A DNA stretch of 62,000 nt. Source: Apostichopus japonicus (Eukaryota > Echinodermata > Holothuroidea > Aspidochirotida > Stichopodidae). Made by a program: the position numbers and the translations under genes. This document shows, piece after piece, positions 23,926 to 35,411 of the stretch (positions are counted from its first letter, which is position 1; every line of letters starts with the position of its first letter). The notes below the pieces were generated by a model. It was not told the origin of the DNA and did not search any database. It saw only the letters and a list, made by a program, of their open reading frames with translations. Location: NCBI RefSeq assembly GCF_037975245.1, contig NC_092577.1, positions 4,560,001-4,622,000 on the forward strand, given 5' to 3'.

Positions 23926-24559
23926 GTAGATTTTTCAGAGGAATACGAGGCAGAGGTGACGTACAATTGTCGCACCGATCCCTACCCACAGGGTTGCCAC
24001 TCAGCATCCCCATTCGACGAATGAAATTGTATCCCTTGCACCTGATGGCTTTCTCAATACTGAAAGAAAGGTGAATGCCCCCTTACGTGCATTGTCATTT
24101 CAGTGCGACTATGGTGAACAAAATTGTTTCATTGAAATAATAGAACCAAGACTGCAGTCTTCAAATTCCCAAACCATAATCACCTAATCCACAGAGAGGC
24201 TCTGCTCAACGACACTGAAAAGTGGCAGTTTTGAATGGGTCCCAAAAAAAAAAACTGGTTACTGGTGAGGATTTGAACTGGAACGTAATGATTGTGTGGC
24301 AGAAAATCCAATAACTAACACCACAACTTTATGTCTTTAAATAGCATGTGCTCTCTTCCAGCTGCCCCTCCTCCTTCCCATACTTTGTCACCACCTACTC
24401 CACACAGTTCCATGCCCCCCACCCCCCTCCCTCCTCCCCTTCACCACAAGACAAGAAGGAATACTAGATTTAGCACTAGGAATTAAGATAACAAACTACA
24501 AAAATCTCCAAAATGAAATATCATCGAATACAAAAATGAGAGATTAGTGTTCGACCTAC

Positions 24560-24661
24560 CACAGTCAACCTCATCAAGACCTGTCTGACCACAGTTCCAC
24601 TCACGGTTACAGATGTAAGATTGCGCCACAATGGTGTCATCTTCGGGACACACGACGTAAT
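24560..24661 (-). CDS. LDLa-like domain exon (weakened calcium motif)
   Basis: A 102-base phase 1-1 exon (GTAGGT donor). It reads YVVCPEDDTIVAQSYIC, NREWNC, then GQTGLDEVDC. The four-cysteine LDLa pattern is clear, but the acidic loop is longer and reads QTGLDE instead of DGSDE, so one or more calcium ligands may be lost. Confidence 0.85.
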
Positions 24662-24999
24662 CTGAATACCAATGAAAATATATAAGAAAAAAAAAGCCGA
24701 ATAAGACAAGGAGCTAATAACAACGTCTTGAATTTTCAAAAAAAAAGGTTCAATTTTTTTTTTTATCATTTACTTTATTTGAAAACTGTCAAGTACACTT
24801 TGTGATATGTACTAATAATCATAATTTAATGATAATCATCATCGGCCGGTTATTTTCACGACGCTGAAGCAACGGCTCATTGATAACAATCGTCGGGTGG
24901 CTTCCAATTCAACGTTTTAACTCAAATTTTGAATCTTTTCAACTTTGGAAAGTCATTTCAGATGGGAAGACCTTAGATTGCTCTTGGATGAAAAACCCA

Positions 25000-25073
25000 C
25001 CCATACAAAAAGTCCTGCACAAAATCCTGCATAAAATCCTGCAGGATCCTGCGGGATTTTATGCAGGACTTTT
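25000..25073. mobile_element. Foldback element fragment
   Basis: The sequence starts CCCATACAAAAAGTCCTGCA, and GATTTTATGCAGGACTTTT near its end can pair with the start, forming a long hairpin. It shares its start with the larger element at 32733-32919. The right end is cut short. Confidence 0.7.
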
Positions 25074-25089
25074 AACAGTGCACCTTACA

Positions 25090-25177
25090 GGCCGGGGATT
25101 CGAACCCCAAACCTCCCAATGACTAAGTTTCATTGCTTCGACTGCCACAGCCTTTACCCACTTGGCCACAGCACCGG
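25090..25177 (-). pseudogene. tRNA-like sequence (SINE head or relic)
   Basis: The minus strand has an A-box-like TGGCCAAGTGGGTAAAGGC and a perfect B-box-like GGTTCGAATCCCC. The middle is too long for a simple tRNA and resembles a long variable arm. The acceptor stem pairs poorly, so a SINE head or tRNA relic is more likely than a working gene. Confidence 0.55.
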
Positions 25178-25636
25178 TTTATATTTTGATATATAAACAC
25201 ATGTGATGTCATACATTGGCCAGACAGACTGTCTTTTTTAAACTTTTGTTGTTTTCCACTGAGGGGCATTTTGGATTACACTTGTAAGGTCGTCACTTGA
25301 TATCATTATTTTTAATCATAAAACTAAAAACTCTTTCCTACAGTTGAGTTTAATTTATCAAGTTTATATCAATCATTGCAATTCTTATAGATACCCTAAA
25401 GGCCATGGTATTTGTTTGACGTTTTGTGGACGACATCACAGATCATACACAATGCTCTCATCTTATGGAGTGATAAAAACTATGAAATTGTAATATTCTA
25501 TAATTTCAATCACTGGAATTTTACAGCATATCACTAGATGGGATGCTTAATGATCTTAGTCTATTACAATTATCATACACAATACTCTCATACCATGACT
25601 GAAAGCACTTGTACTGACATTTTATTTAAACAATGC

Positions 25637-26312
25637 CGATATATCCTGTCACGGATATATCCGGTCACGGATATATCCTGTCACGGATATGTCCGGTCAC
25701 GGATATGTCCTGTCACGGACATGTCCGGTCACGGCCATGTCCGGTCACGGACATGTCCTGTCACGGACATGTCCTGTCACGGACATGTCCGGTCACGGAC
25801 ATGTCCGGTCACGGACATGTCCTGTCACGGATATATCCTGTCACGGATATATCCGGTCACGGATATATCTTGTCACGGATATTTCCGTGACCGGATGTAT
25901 CCATGACCAGATATATCCTGTCACGGAGATATCCGGTCACGGATATATACAGTCACGGATATATACTGTCCAGATAGATCAACAGTTTGAAACTGTCCGT
26001 ACCATCATTACAAGGAGTGTTCAAAACATGAGCAAGACCAGAGAGTAGTCACGGAGGTCACGGATATGTCCGGTCACGGATATATCCGGTCACGGACATA
26101 TCCGGTCACGGATATATCCTGTCACGGATATATCCTATCTCGGGTATATCCTGTTTTTCCGTGACCGGATATATCCGTGACCGGATATGTCCATAACTGG
26201 ACATATCTGTGACCGTATCCATCAGTGACCGGATATATCCGTGACCGGATATATCCTGTCACGGATATATCCGGTCACGGATATATACAGTCACGGATAT
26301 ATACTGTCCAGA
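25637..26312. repeat. 16-bp GGATATATCCGGTCAC minisatellite with strand flips
   Basis: The 16-base unit is partly self-complementary (GGATATATCC). Most of the array reads GTCACGGATATATCCG on plus, but at 25884-25912 and 26156-26245 it switches to the opposite strand (CCGTGACCGGATAT). Open frames across it are by-products. It lies in the intron between CUB4 and the LDLa exon at 24560. Confidence 0.92.
25941..26047 (+). repeat. 107-bp direct repeat, copy 1
   Basis: A block from the last array units through CAGATAGATCAACAGTTTGA to GACCAGAGAGTA is repeated at 26279-26385 with one base difference that I can see. Confidence 0.93.
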
Positions 26313-26385
26313 TAGATCAACAGTTTGGAACTGTCCGTACCATCATTACAAGGAGTGTTCAAAACATGAGCAAGACCAGAGAGTA
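26279..26385 (+). repeat. 107-bp direct repeat, copy 2
   Basis: The second copy of the block at 25941-26047. The two copies enclose the second half of the 16-bp array, which shows a recent segmental duplication of array plus flank. The intron beyond it (26386-27197) shows no exon. Confidence 0.93.
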
Positions 26386-27197
26386 TCACGGTTACCATAC
26401 AGAATTGTTTTAGTAGCATTATAGAAATTTGTCCAAACTGGCTGAAAAACACAGCAGTATCTTTTTTTTCTCCTCCATATTAATTTTCTCCTCAATGTGT
26501 ATATATGACCAATCAAATCTCAGAGGTTAAGGATGATAGGCACCAAAAATCCAAAACTTAGTACGGTAGCTATCACAGGATATAATATTGAGAAATCAAC
26601 ATTTTCCTTTTTCTTTTTAATGTTATTATTATTATTATTTTTATCAGATGGTTCCCACCCTTTTCAGACAAATGAAATTCCAGACTACTTTTGCAGAGCA
26701 AACAACACACGAATGTTTTACGGTTGACTATCAAGCCTACACATTCTGAGGGACTTAATGTTTTATAGCCTAGTACCCCTATTGGACCTAAATAAATTGT
26801 AACAATTGCAAAATGTATGCTGACACCTCTCATTAAAATTGCAAATATGACGGTTGAATAAAATAAATCGTAGTGGGAGGAGCATGTAACGGTTCTTTCA
26901 TATTCTAAAAGTGAGCTCTCATACAAGTAGTCAGGAAAATTTGCTCAAAATGACAATTTTCTTCACTTTTTTCCCAGACTAGACTAAAGCAATTTTCAAA
27001 AGACTCTGATTGAGAAAAGTAGGTTTTATATTTTTCGCCACTATTTTCTGACTTGCCATTTCTCAAACTATGTTTTTGTTTGTGTTAACCTGCCCCTATT
27101 GATACAGATTTAGACACTGTTACACTCTCGTGACTAGAGATCCAAACATGCTTCCAATTTAAACTCTACCGTGCGTGCGCATGATCACAAAATTCAC

Positions 27198-27533
27198 CTT
27201 CTTCGTTAACGACCTGGACGAAACCGTAGAAACCCACGTCTGTATAGGCGTAATCGGAGGAGAAATGGAGACACAGAGTGTTGTCCTGCGAGATGAAGGC
27301 CGCGCCGTTTCCGAGGACACCCGAGAGTTCCTCAAAGTAAGCCTCTCTGCAATCAGTTCCGCTTCCGATCCTCAGAACATCGTAGTCTTCTTCCGTGTAG
27401 AATATCTGAGGAACGAACAATATCTGTAGGTCGTCCTCGGCCGTGAAAGTCCACAGCAGGTCGGCATTGTTCTCGTAGCTTTCGGGGAAGTACGGGGTAG
27501 CAATCGCCGCGGTAGCGTAACGATCCAGTGGTT
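27198..27533 (-). CDS. CUB domain exon (CUB4, unusual cysteine pair)
   Basis: A 336-base phase 1-1 exon (GTGAAT donor). Landmarks are ATPYFPESYENNADLLWTF (SPxYPxxYPNN..W-like), TEEDYDVLRIGSG, the strand NTLCLHFSSDYAYTDVGFYG and a final VVNEEG. It has two cysteines (GTDCREA and NTLCLHF), neither at a canonical CUB position. They could form a replacement disulfide or pair with another domain. Confidence 0.87.
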
Positions 27534-29974
27534 CTGAAAGGAGCAGAGTATAGAGAGGTAACAAAAGGACTAGTGATTTTGTGTACAGAGGTGAAGTTTT
27601 GAATATTCAGAGCTTGGTACTATACTTCTATATCCTCAAGGGGGTAACACTGGGGTGACCAATTGCTGGACACCCTCTTCACTCTTCATAAAAGTATCGT
27701 ACCGCAGTAAATGTATAGTAACGGCATTGTATACATGCACATTAAATACTAAGGTTCCGTCAGTTTGCAGGTGGTGATGCGAACTGTATCACTACGCTGA
27801 ATGGTAGGAACGCTAGCGTGGTGCATCCCAGCCATTCTGAGCGTGGGTTTCCAAATAAACAAACGAAGAAAAGTGAAAATATCTTTAACAGAAGTCAAAG
27901 AGAAGGTATTGCTTTCGGTAACGAATAAGATTTGGAAGATAAGAAGTTTGGTGAGTTTTGAATGACATTTCTTTATGAGTTATAAAAAGATAATCATATA
28001 ACAGTTAGAATTAATTTCAAACCATAAATTGAATATTGTTGTTAACGTTTGCAAAATAAATGTCCAACACCTTTTCTCTTCTCTTTTGTGCGACATTTTA
28101 AGAGCAAGTCAAACACCCAGATAATTTTCCCATATGAGCAAAACTGTGTCATTCCCACAAGTATACACAGACCTTTTTCATTTTTGAACAATTTACACAG
28201 CTAAAGATAATTTTTGAGATCAGCTTTCTGGTTTATCCTAAAAGCACACCATCAGTGAAAGGGCTTTCTATAAATTCTGATATCGTTGTAGAAACTGAAC
28301 AGAAGCTCGGCCAACCCCCCCCCCTCCATTTCAATTGTCTTGAGTATAGATAATGGTGAAAGGGGGTAAAGGAAAGGGCGGGGGAGGGAAAGAAGGTAGA
28401 GTACATGAACGGTTTAGGAGGGACTATCGATAAAGACAAAGTAGTATAAAGATTTGAGGGTGATGGAGATGTTGGGGGGTGGGGGGGCAGAGGGGTCTAA
28501 CAAAGAGACTCACCGCATTCATATTCATCTCGCCCATCCAAGCACTCCCAAAGTCCGTTGCATACTTGATTCGGGTGGAGCAGAGTTCCTTTGTCACAGG
28601 TGACACTTTCTATTTAAAATAAAAAAATAAAAAAATTCAACTCATAAGAAGTTTCTTGCTAATATATATGCTTACATAGTGTACAGTATAATATTAAATA
28701 GTATTTGCATGGCGTCTCTGGTTAATCACCTAGCCCTGCTGTTACCTGGTTCAAGGATTAAGTACCCGGTTCCAGCATATTTTTTTCTTTCTCCTTCATT
28801 GATTTCTCTTAATTTCTTTTAATTTCTTTTAATTGAATCCTTAATGTCAAATGTCAAAATGTCAACGCTTCACAAATTGTGTAATCGATGAGCACTACCA
28901 ACTCAAAAGTCGAGAAGAAACATAACTACGAAAAGGTAATCTCGTCTTCAGCTGCTCCCTCTATTAAAAAGTGGTATTAAAAAGTGGTGAAGACTAAAAC
29001 AAACATTTTAGAAGCCAATATTTTTTCTTTAATGCTTTTTGAAATATATCGTAGTAGTATCAAGTCGAATTGAACCAATTGCAGTGTTCCACATTTAACA
29101 CTAAAGCCTAATACTATATAATTGAAGGCTGAAAATCATTACAAACCATATGTGATGAATCAATTAGAAATTTCGTATTAGGAACACTGCTCTAAAAGTA
29201 TGGTATAAGCTGCATAAAATAATTTCGTGGAGAAAATTAGCTATAAGACTTTTTGACAAAGTTCTCCTTCAGTTTGCTTCAAAAACAGCAACACTTTTCA
29301 TCAATTTCCTAGAATACTCTATCCTAACGTTGGACTGCTATGTGTGACAAACAAAGCCTAACCATATTCAATGGTAACTGCCTTGTGTTTGACATCTTCT
29401 TTACCAAACGGAATTTTTTTTATTGCACAGGGCCTCCAAGAAGCACTGATCACTTTTTCCCCCGAGTCCAAAACAAGGAAATTTGTCAGTTTCACCAAGT
29501 TAGCTGAGGGGAGGGTAGTTTGAGGAACATTGGGTAGGGGGCTGTGGTGTTTTGTTTAAATGTTTGAACATTTGATGTTTACAAATTCGTTACTGGATCA
29601 TAGTTTGTTTGGAATCTTGCCAAGCATTTTGTGTCTGCGCCTTTTACCCAGCTAAGGCTTGTACAATCAGCGACCATGCTGATTATGTGAGACAAGTTAC
29701 TTTCTGGAAGTCGAAAGAAATCAGTAAAATTTGAGATAAAACAGAGAGATTCCAGGACACTTCAACTTTAACTATTTCCTTTCTAGTTATTTTCATTTCC
29801 AATTTTTTCAAGTTTTTTATATCACTTGATATGTGTTTTCTTTTCCTGTTATTCTATTTGAAGAAGACTTTGTTATGAAAGACTTACATGTGCGTACTAA
29901 GGCCATATCTTTTGAATTCAACTTTTCTCTTTATACTTTTTCACTTGGAGCGCTTGCTCGCACATATTCCTCAC
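27534..29974. other. Introns around the LDLa exon at 28514-28609
   Basis: A-T rich, with no further exon. I searched for the DG-DE calcium motif and SPxYP motifs on the minus strand and saw none outside 28514-28609. Confidence 0.5.
28514..28609 (-). CDS. LDLa domain exon (four cysteines)
   Basis: A 96-base phase 1-1 exon (GTGAGT donor). It reads VTCDKGTLLHPNQVC, NGLWEC, then LDGRDEYEC. The calcium motif is kept as DGRDE. The family's first and third cysteines are missing, as in most LDLa modules of this gene. Confidence 0.9.
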
Positions 29975-30316
29975 CTTCCAAATCCACGACCGTTACCAGG
30001 AGGTAGACGGATCCCTCGTTTTTATTCTCGTCGGACACGAATGAGGCATAGAACTTGTTATTCTCATGGATGAAAGGTTTCTGCGCGCCGTACCCATCAA
30101 AGTAATACAGATCGTCGAGCGAGGAGGAGGAGGGTGAACCGATGTACAATCTATCGAACCTAGGCTCTGTTGAAAAAGTCACAAACTCCACAGCAAAACC
30201 GGAACCCTCTCCTGCCTTGGCTGTCCAAGAGATGCTGATGTTATTGGCATACCTGTCATAATTGTAAGGATCGCTTGGAGGACTTAGGTAGAACGATTCA
30301 CCATTCTCCAATGGAG
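29975..30316 (-). CDS. CUB domain exon (CUB3, cysteine-free)
   Basis: A 342-base phase 1-1 exon (GTGAGG donor). It starts APLENGESFYLSPPSDP and has ISISWTA, FAVEFVTFSTEPRFDRLYIG (the strand and acidic turn before the LxIG strand), NKFYASFVSDENKNEG and a final VTVVDLEG. No cysteine is present. It is one of the more divergent CUBs, with a Ser-rich loop (SPSSSSLDD) where the CUB consensus has its short loop. The intron on its 5' side holds the ATGTA-based array. Confidence 0.82.
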
Positions 30317-30945
30317 CTGCAAAGATAAAAAATATAACCAAAAAAAAAAAAAAGGGGGGGGGGGTTAATTTAAAGTCTAGATCTGTATTAGTTGTATACA
30401 AGGATGGCGGTATTTGCCTTTTAAGATTTCTAATGAAGATATTTCTGGAAGCTTATCCTCCATCGAGATCCACATAGAGTAGTAGAAAATGCAAATAAAA
30501 TGCCATGTACACAAACACACACACACTAGAAGAATCGACATACACAAATTTGTCCTCACATTTCGAATACAAAGCAGCTTCTTGCATTGGTTTTTTCTCC
30601 GGTTTTTTGGGGGGATAAAAAATTGAACCTAAAGTACAGTAAACAGTGAGGTCCATTTCTACTTAATTGTTCTCAACAAACTAATGCTGAAGAAGTGGAC
30701 AATTTCTGATTAGCTGTGTGCATGTGTATAGTGGCTTGAAATACTTAAATATGAAAGTGTGTCAGGCGACAATTTTTTAAATGGAACAAAATATTTAATT
30801 ACATGCCAATCAACTTTTACTCAGTGGGGTGCAATATATCAGTGGGGTTGTCCTTAACAGTTAATTGGTGGAACAGACATTTTGGAGTTTGCGAGAGATA
30901 TTTGACAGAACGCCGTAAAGGTTGTTACACATGTTAGGAACACGA

Positions 30946-32140
30946 TGCAACGTCATGTAATGTAGTGTACTGTGATGCAATGCCATATGATATAAAGCAA
31001 TGCAATGTCATGCAATGTAATACAATGTAATGTAATGTACTGTGATACAATGTAATGTAATGCAACATCATGTAATGTACTGTGAAGCAATGTCATATGA
31101 TGTAAAGCAATGCAATGCCATGCAATGTAATACAATGTAATGTAATGTACTGTAATACTATGTAATGTAATGCAACGTCATGTAATGTAATGTACTGCGA
31201 TGCCATATGATGTAAAGCAATGCAATGTCATGCAATGTAATGTAATGCAATGTACTGCGATGCAATGCCATATGATGTAAAGCAATGCAATGTCATGCAA
31301 TGTAATACAATGTAATGTACTGCATTGTAATACTATGTAATGTAATGCAATGTCATGTAATGTAATGTGATGCAATGCCATATGATGTAAAGCAATGCAA
31401 TGTCATGCAATGTAATACAATGTAATGTACTGCATTGTAATACTATGTAATGTAATGCAACGTCATGTAATGTAATGTGATGCAATGCCATATGATGTAA
31501 AGCAATGCAATGTCATGCAATGTAATACAATGTAATGTACTGCATTGTAATACTATGTAATGTAATGCAACGTCATGTAATGTAATGTGATGCAATGCCA
31601 TATGATGTAAAGCAATGCAATGTCATGCAATGTAATACAATGTAATGTAATGTACTGTAATACTATGTAATGTAATGCAACGTCATGTAATGTACTACCA
31701 TGCAATGCCATATGATGTAAAGCAATGCAATGTCATGCAATGTAATACAATGTAATGTAATGTACTGTGATACAATGTAATGTAATGCATCGTCATGTAA
31801 TGTAATGTACTGTGATGCAATGCCATATGATGTAAAGCAATGCAATGTCATGCAATGTAATACAATGTAATGTACTGTACTGTAATACAATGTAATGTAA
31901 TGCAACGTCATGTAATGTAATGTAATGCAATGTAATGTACTGTTGTCTTTAATATACTGTAATGCTATAATGTAATGTAAAGTAATGCAATGTCATATAC
32001 TTTAATGTACTGTAATGCAATGCAATGTACTATAATGTAACGTAAAGCAATGCAATGTCATGTACTGTAATGTAGCCTACTGTAATGTAATTCAATGTAC
32101 TGTAAGGTATTGTAAAGCAATGCTATGTCATGTAATGTAA
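30946..32140. repeat. ATGTA-based array with a 110-bp higher-order period
   Basis: The sequence is built almost entirely from ATGTA/ATGCA/ATGTC pentamers. The marker CATATGATGTAAAGCAATGC recurs at 110-base steps (near 31267, 31377, 31487, 31597, 31707), so a 22-pentamer block has been amplified. It lies in the intron between the LDLa exon at 32446 and CUB3. The flank 30317-30945 shows nothing else. Confidence 0.92.
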
Positions 32141-32445
32141 ATCTAGGAGATGCCACCCAGCATATTTTTACAGAGGGTGTTTGAAAATTGCCATCACTGT
32201 TTAATATATGAATTGTGTGAAACAGGAAAATCAACCAAGGCCAAGAGAATGATCCACTGATTGTGAGATGGCCATGTTATGCATTCATGTTACTAAGTGA
32301 CTTTCTTAAAAAAAAAAAAGAACCTACTCCACTACTGAGCTTGAGCTACTGTACCATGTTGCTCTACAAAGAAAATCATGCAAGTTTCCCTAAAAATTTA
32401 GGACAAGCCTGCTCAAACGAAAAAATTGAGATCATGAGAACTCAC

Positions 32446-32538
32446 GACAGTCCTCCTCGTCCTCTCCCTCCTTGCAGAACCATTCCTGATTGCAGGTTTC
32501 GTATGGTGGAAGGTAGGTGCCATTATTACACGCATCTC
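32446..32538 (-). CDS. LDLa domain exon (four cysteines)
   Basis: A 93-base phase 1-1 exon (GTGAGT donor). It reads DACNNGTYLPPYETC, NQEWFC, then KEGEDEEDC. Compared with a canonical LDLa the first and third cysteines, a disulfide pair in the family, are both absent. The calcium motif is kept as EGEDE. It lies 656 bases downstream of another LDLa exon; the intron between carries a foldback element inside a tRNA-like sequence. Confidence 0.88.
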
Positions 32539-32705
32539 CTGTCGTATATTAAAAAAAAAAAAAAGCGTTGAAGAAATAATTCGTTATTTAGTGTCTTCTT
32601 TTACAAAACAATAATGCCCATTTGGGGAATAAGCTCCTCTTTTTGGATTCGTTTTTTTACTTTCTTTCTGTCCTTCTGTCTTCTCTTCTATTGGCCCTAT
32701 ACTAG

Positions 32706-32972
32706 GGAGTGTTAGCTCAGTGGTTAATGCTGCCCATACAAAAAAAGTCCTGCAGGAATCCTATAAGATTCCTGTATATGGAACAGGATTCCTTCCAAAC
32801 GTACAAAAATCCTTCATATGCATGCAAGATTCCATGATGCATGCGTGTACAGGAATCCCTCATAAGCATGCAGGATATGGCCAAATCCTGGCATATATCC
32901 TGCAGGTTTTTTGTATGGGCGGTGCCTTCCAATCATATAGTAAGGTCCCCGGTTCGAGTCACTCCAAGATTA
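32706..32972 (+). mobile_element. tRNA-like sequence split by a foldback element
   Basis: GTTAGCTCAGTGGTTAATGC (A-box-like) at 32711-32730 and GGTCCCCGGTTCGAGTCAC (B-box-like) near 32950 look like two halves of one tRNA-like sequence. They are separated by a 187-base inverted-repeat element at 32733-32919. That element starts CCCATACAAAAAAAGTCCTG and its end, on the other strand, starts CCCATACAAAAAACCTGCAG. Target-site duplication could not be resolved. Confidence 0.72.
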
Positions 32973-33194
32973 ATGTATGTCGTCCAGTTACAACATTAAA
33001 ATATGAATCTAAGAGACTGACTTCGGTCAGCTTGCGGCTTTGATAAGCCAATGATGGCTCCTTTGCGAGTTCCTGCTTGCAGGAGGATCTAACATACATA
33101 CACACATACACCCACCATGCACACACACATACATACATACTTCTTACTTCCACCACCAGAAAGAATGGATCCCAAATAATCCACAGAAACTCAC

Positions 33195-33317
33195 GTGCGC
33201 AGCCTTCTTCGTCGGAGCCATCTTGGCACTGCTCCGTCCCGTCACAGGTAACATAGAAAGACAAACAGACACGGTCCCCACAGTCAAATTCGTAATCTTC
33301 ATCGCATTCCAATTCAG
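33195..33317 (-). CDS. LDLa domain exon (six cysteines, canonical)
   Basis: A 123-base phase 1-1 exon (GTGAGT donor). It encodes the most typical LDLa module in the gene, with ELECDEDYEFDCGD, RVCLSFYVTCDG, EQCQDGSDEEGC: six cysteines and an intact DGSDE calcium motif. It is followed directly by another LDLa exon (32446-32538) with no CUB between them, which breaks the otherwise regular CUB/LDLa alternation. Confidence 0.95.
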
Positions 33318-33364
33318 CTGAAGGAATCAAAACGTTGAGAATATTAGATGTGTAAATGTAAGAT

Positions 33365-33430
33365 GGCCTGACGTTTCGATCCTAGCAGGATCTTCTTCAA
33401 AGGCTAAATGACAAGTAACAGTAACAGAAG
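33365..33430 (+). repeat. Dispersed repeat with GATCCTAGCAGGATC core, copy 1
   Basis: It contains GACGTTTCGATCCTAGCAGG followed by ATCTTCTTCAAAGGC. The same core recurs at 45482-45535 and, as an inverted pair, at 47926-48031. The family was not identified. A 21-base G run follows at 33688-33708, and 33431-34014 shows nothing else. Confidence 0.75.
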
Positions 33431-34020
33431 GGACAAAAACACGCACAGAATACAGACAGGTTAATGAGCATGGTGAACACATAGAGATAGATGTGAGGGG
33501 ATTAGTAGACAAGGGATGGAGAGTAGAAAGAAAAAAACCAACAAGGGAAGAGGAGAGGTAGGAGACAAACAGTGGAGGGACAAAGAGAGGATAAAGGGAA
33601 AGGGGGTAGGGAATAAACTGGAGAAGGACAAAGACAGAAAGGTATGGAGATAAAAGGGTGGAATAGAGCTATGAAAAGAGGAGTGACGGGGGGGGGGGGG
33701 GGGGGGGGTGTGGGGAATATTAGACAACAGTAAACCATGGATTACAGTGGACACGCTGGTACCCAGAGCCTGTCTTCAGGATCATTGGACGGTAAAGAGC
33801 AAGATTCCTATAAAACCTTTTATAATACTACAGCTTGCTATAGTGGTGTACTGTCAGGTGCTGTGTTTATCCAATAGGCAGAAGAAGAAGTTAGTACCTA
33901 GGTAACTACCCTTGCTCAAGGGGTCCCCAAGTTCTAGGGCCTTCCGTAAACACTTCCAGGCATAAAATCTTACCAACTGCCGTGTTTCAGTTTTGACCTG
34001 CAAAACTTTACAAGAGAAGG

Positions 34021-34472
34021 GTGCAAACAGTGTCCTACGGCTGGGTTGAGACCAACAAAATATACATCATTTGTTGAATAGCCTACATGGAAAGCAGACC
34101 GTGCCAACGGTGTCCTACTGCTGGGTTGAGACCAACAACATACACATCATTTGTTGAATGGCCTACATGGAAAGCAGACCGTGCCAACGGTGTCCTACTG
34201 CTGGGTTGAGACCAACAACATACACATCATTTGTTGAATGGCCTACATGGAAAGCAGACCGTGCCAACGGTGTCCTACTGCTGGGTTGTGACCAACAACA
34301 TACACATCATTTGTTGAATAGCCTACATGGAAAGCAGACCGTGCCAACGCTGTCCTACTGCTGGGTTGTGACCAACAACATACACATCATTTGTTGAATA
34401 GCCTACATGGAAAGCAGACCGTGCCAACGGTGTCCTACTGCTGGGTTGAGACCAACAAAATACACATCATTT
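34021..34472 (+). repeat. 80-bp tandem repeat, about 5.6 units
   Basis: GTGCCAACGGTGTCCTACTG recurs at 34101, 34181, 34261, 34341 and 34421, so the period is exactly 80. Units are nearly identical, which suggests recent spread. It lies in the intron between CUB2 and the LDLa exon at 33195. The stretch 34473-35142 shows nothing else. Confidence 0.93.
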
Positions 34473-35142
34473 GTACAATGGAAATAAAAACTGGATGTTA
34501 GTGGAAGTATATAGGCCTAACTGGATGTGGTAACAATATAGTACCGGTATGGAAACAATTAGAAATGTGTGGACTTGGATTTGGATATTACCCACAACCC
34601 ACCCAAAAATCAGGTCCATATAATACAGGCTTTATGTTATATAATTAGAACAATATTTATTCTAGAGACACACACATCCACAGGTTATTACCGGACGATC
34701 ACATAATAATAATAATAAGACGAAGACGAATGACGAAAACATTTGTAATGCGTCGGCCTCCCTCAACAAGGTGCTTGTGGTGCAGTGAAACAACAGTGAG
34801 AAAAGGGTAATGCAAGTCACGTACACAGAGAATAAGATAATTCAAAAGGTCAAAGCTAATTAGAAGTCATTGAGTTCTAGAAACAGATGTGTTTTCAAAG
34901 TAGATTGGAAGGACACAAGAGATGGACAGAGTACGAAGCTGGACTCAGGTAATTCTTTCCAAAGATTTGGGGCAGCAGAAACAAAACAGCGATATTCCCC
35001 AGGATCTGAACACTAGGCTTTACGATGAGGAGAAGTTCATTCCGTAGGCGCAAATTCACGAGACTGAAACAGCTCTGATAAATATATCGGTGATAAACTC
35101 AGGGCTAAATTTAGGGTAATTAACATATGTAAGTATCTTGAA

Positions 35143-35411
35143 CAGAGATGAGCTTGGGGTAAATATAAAATTCATGGACTTTGCCAAAATTGCGGTATAG
35201 GCTCCAGTTTGCATATGCTACAGTGTGTTAGGATAATTGTTTTTGTCCCCGTGCAGGTTGGATATCCATAGGTAATGAAAAACATGCAAACCACAGATCA
35301 AATGATACAACTCTGTTGTTAGAAATTCACGGCATTTGAGGGGTGTAAAATCTCGGAGGTAGAAAAGAAATCACCGATATTCCGCGAAATCGCAGAAAAA
35401 GCTCATACCTG
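35143..35411 (+). mobile_element. Short inverted-repeat transposon, 6-bp target-site family, copy 6 (long form)
   Basis: It begins CAGAGATGAGCTTGGGG and ends GCTCATACCTG, flanked by a perfect 6-base duplication CTTGAA. It has about 105 extra bases between GTCCCCG and GGAGGTAGAAAAG compared with other copies. The palindrome has decayed at two positions. Confidence 0.88.

Noticed and set aside
25538-26413. Repeat proteins around 25538-26413 on plus
   Set aside because: All three frames are open across parts of the 16-base array, so no frame is privileged.
32717-33043. Small proteins on both strands around the foldback element
   Set aside because: The inverted repeat keeps both strands open; no domain features are seen.
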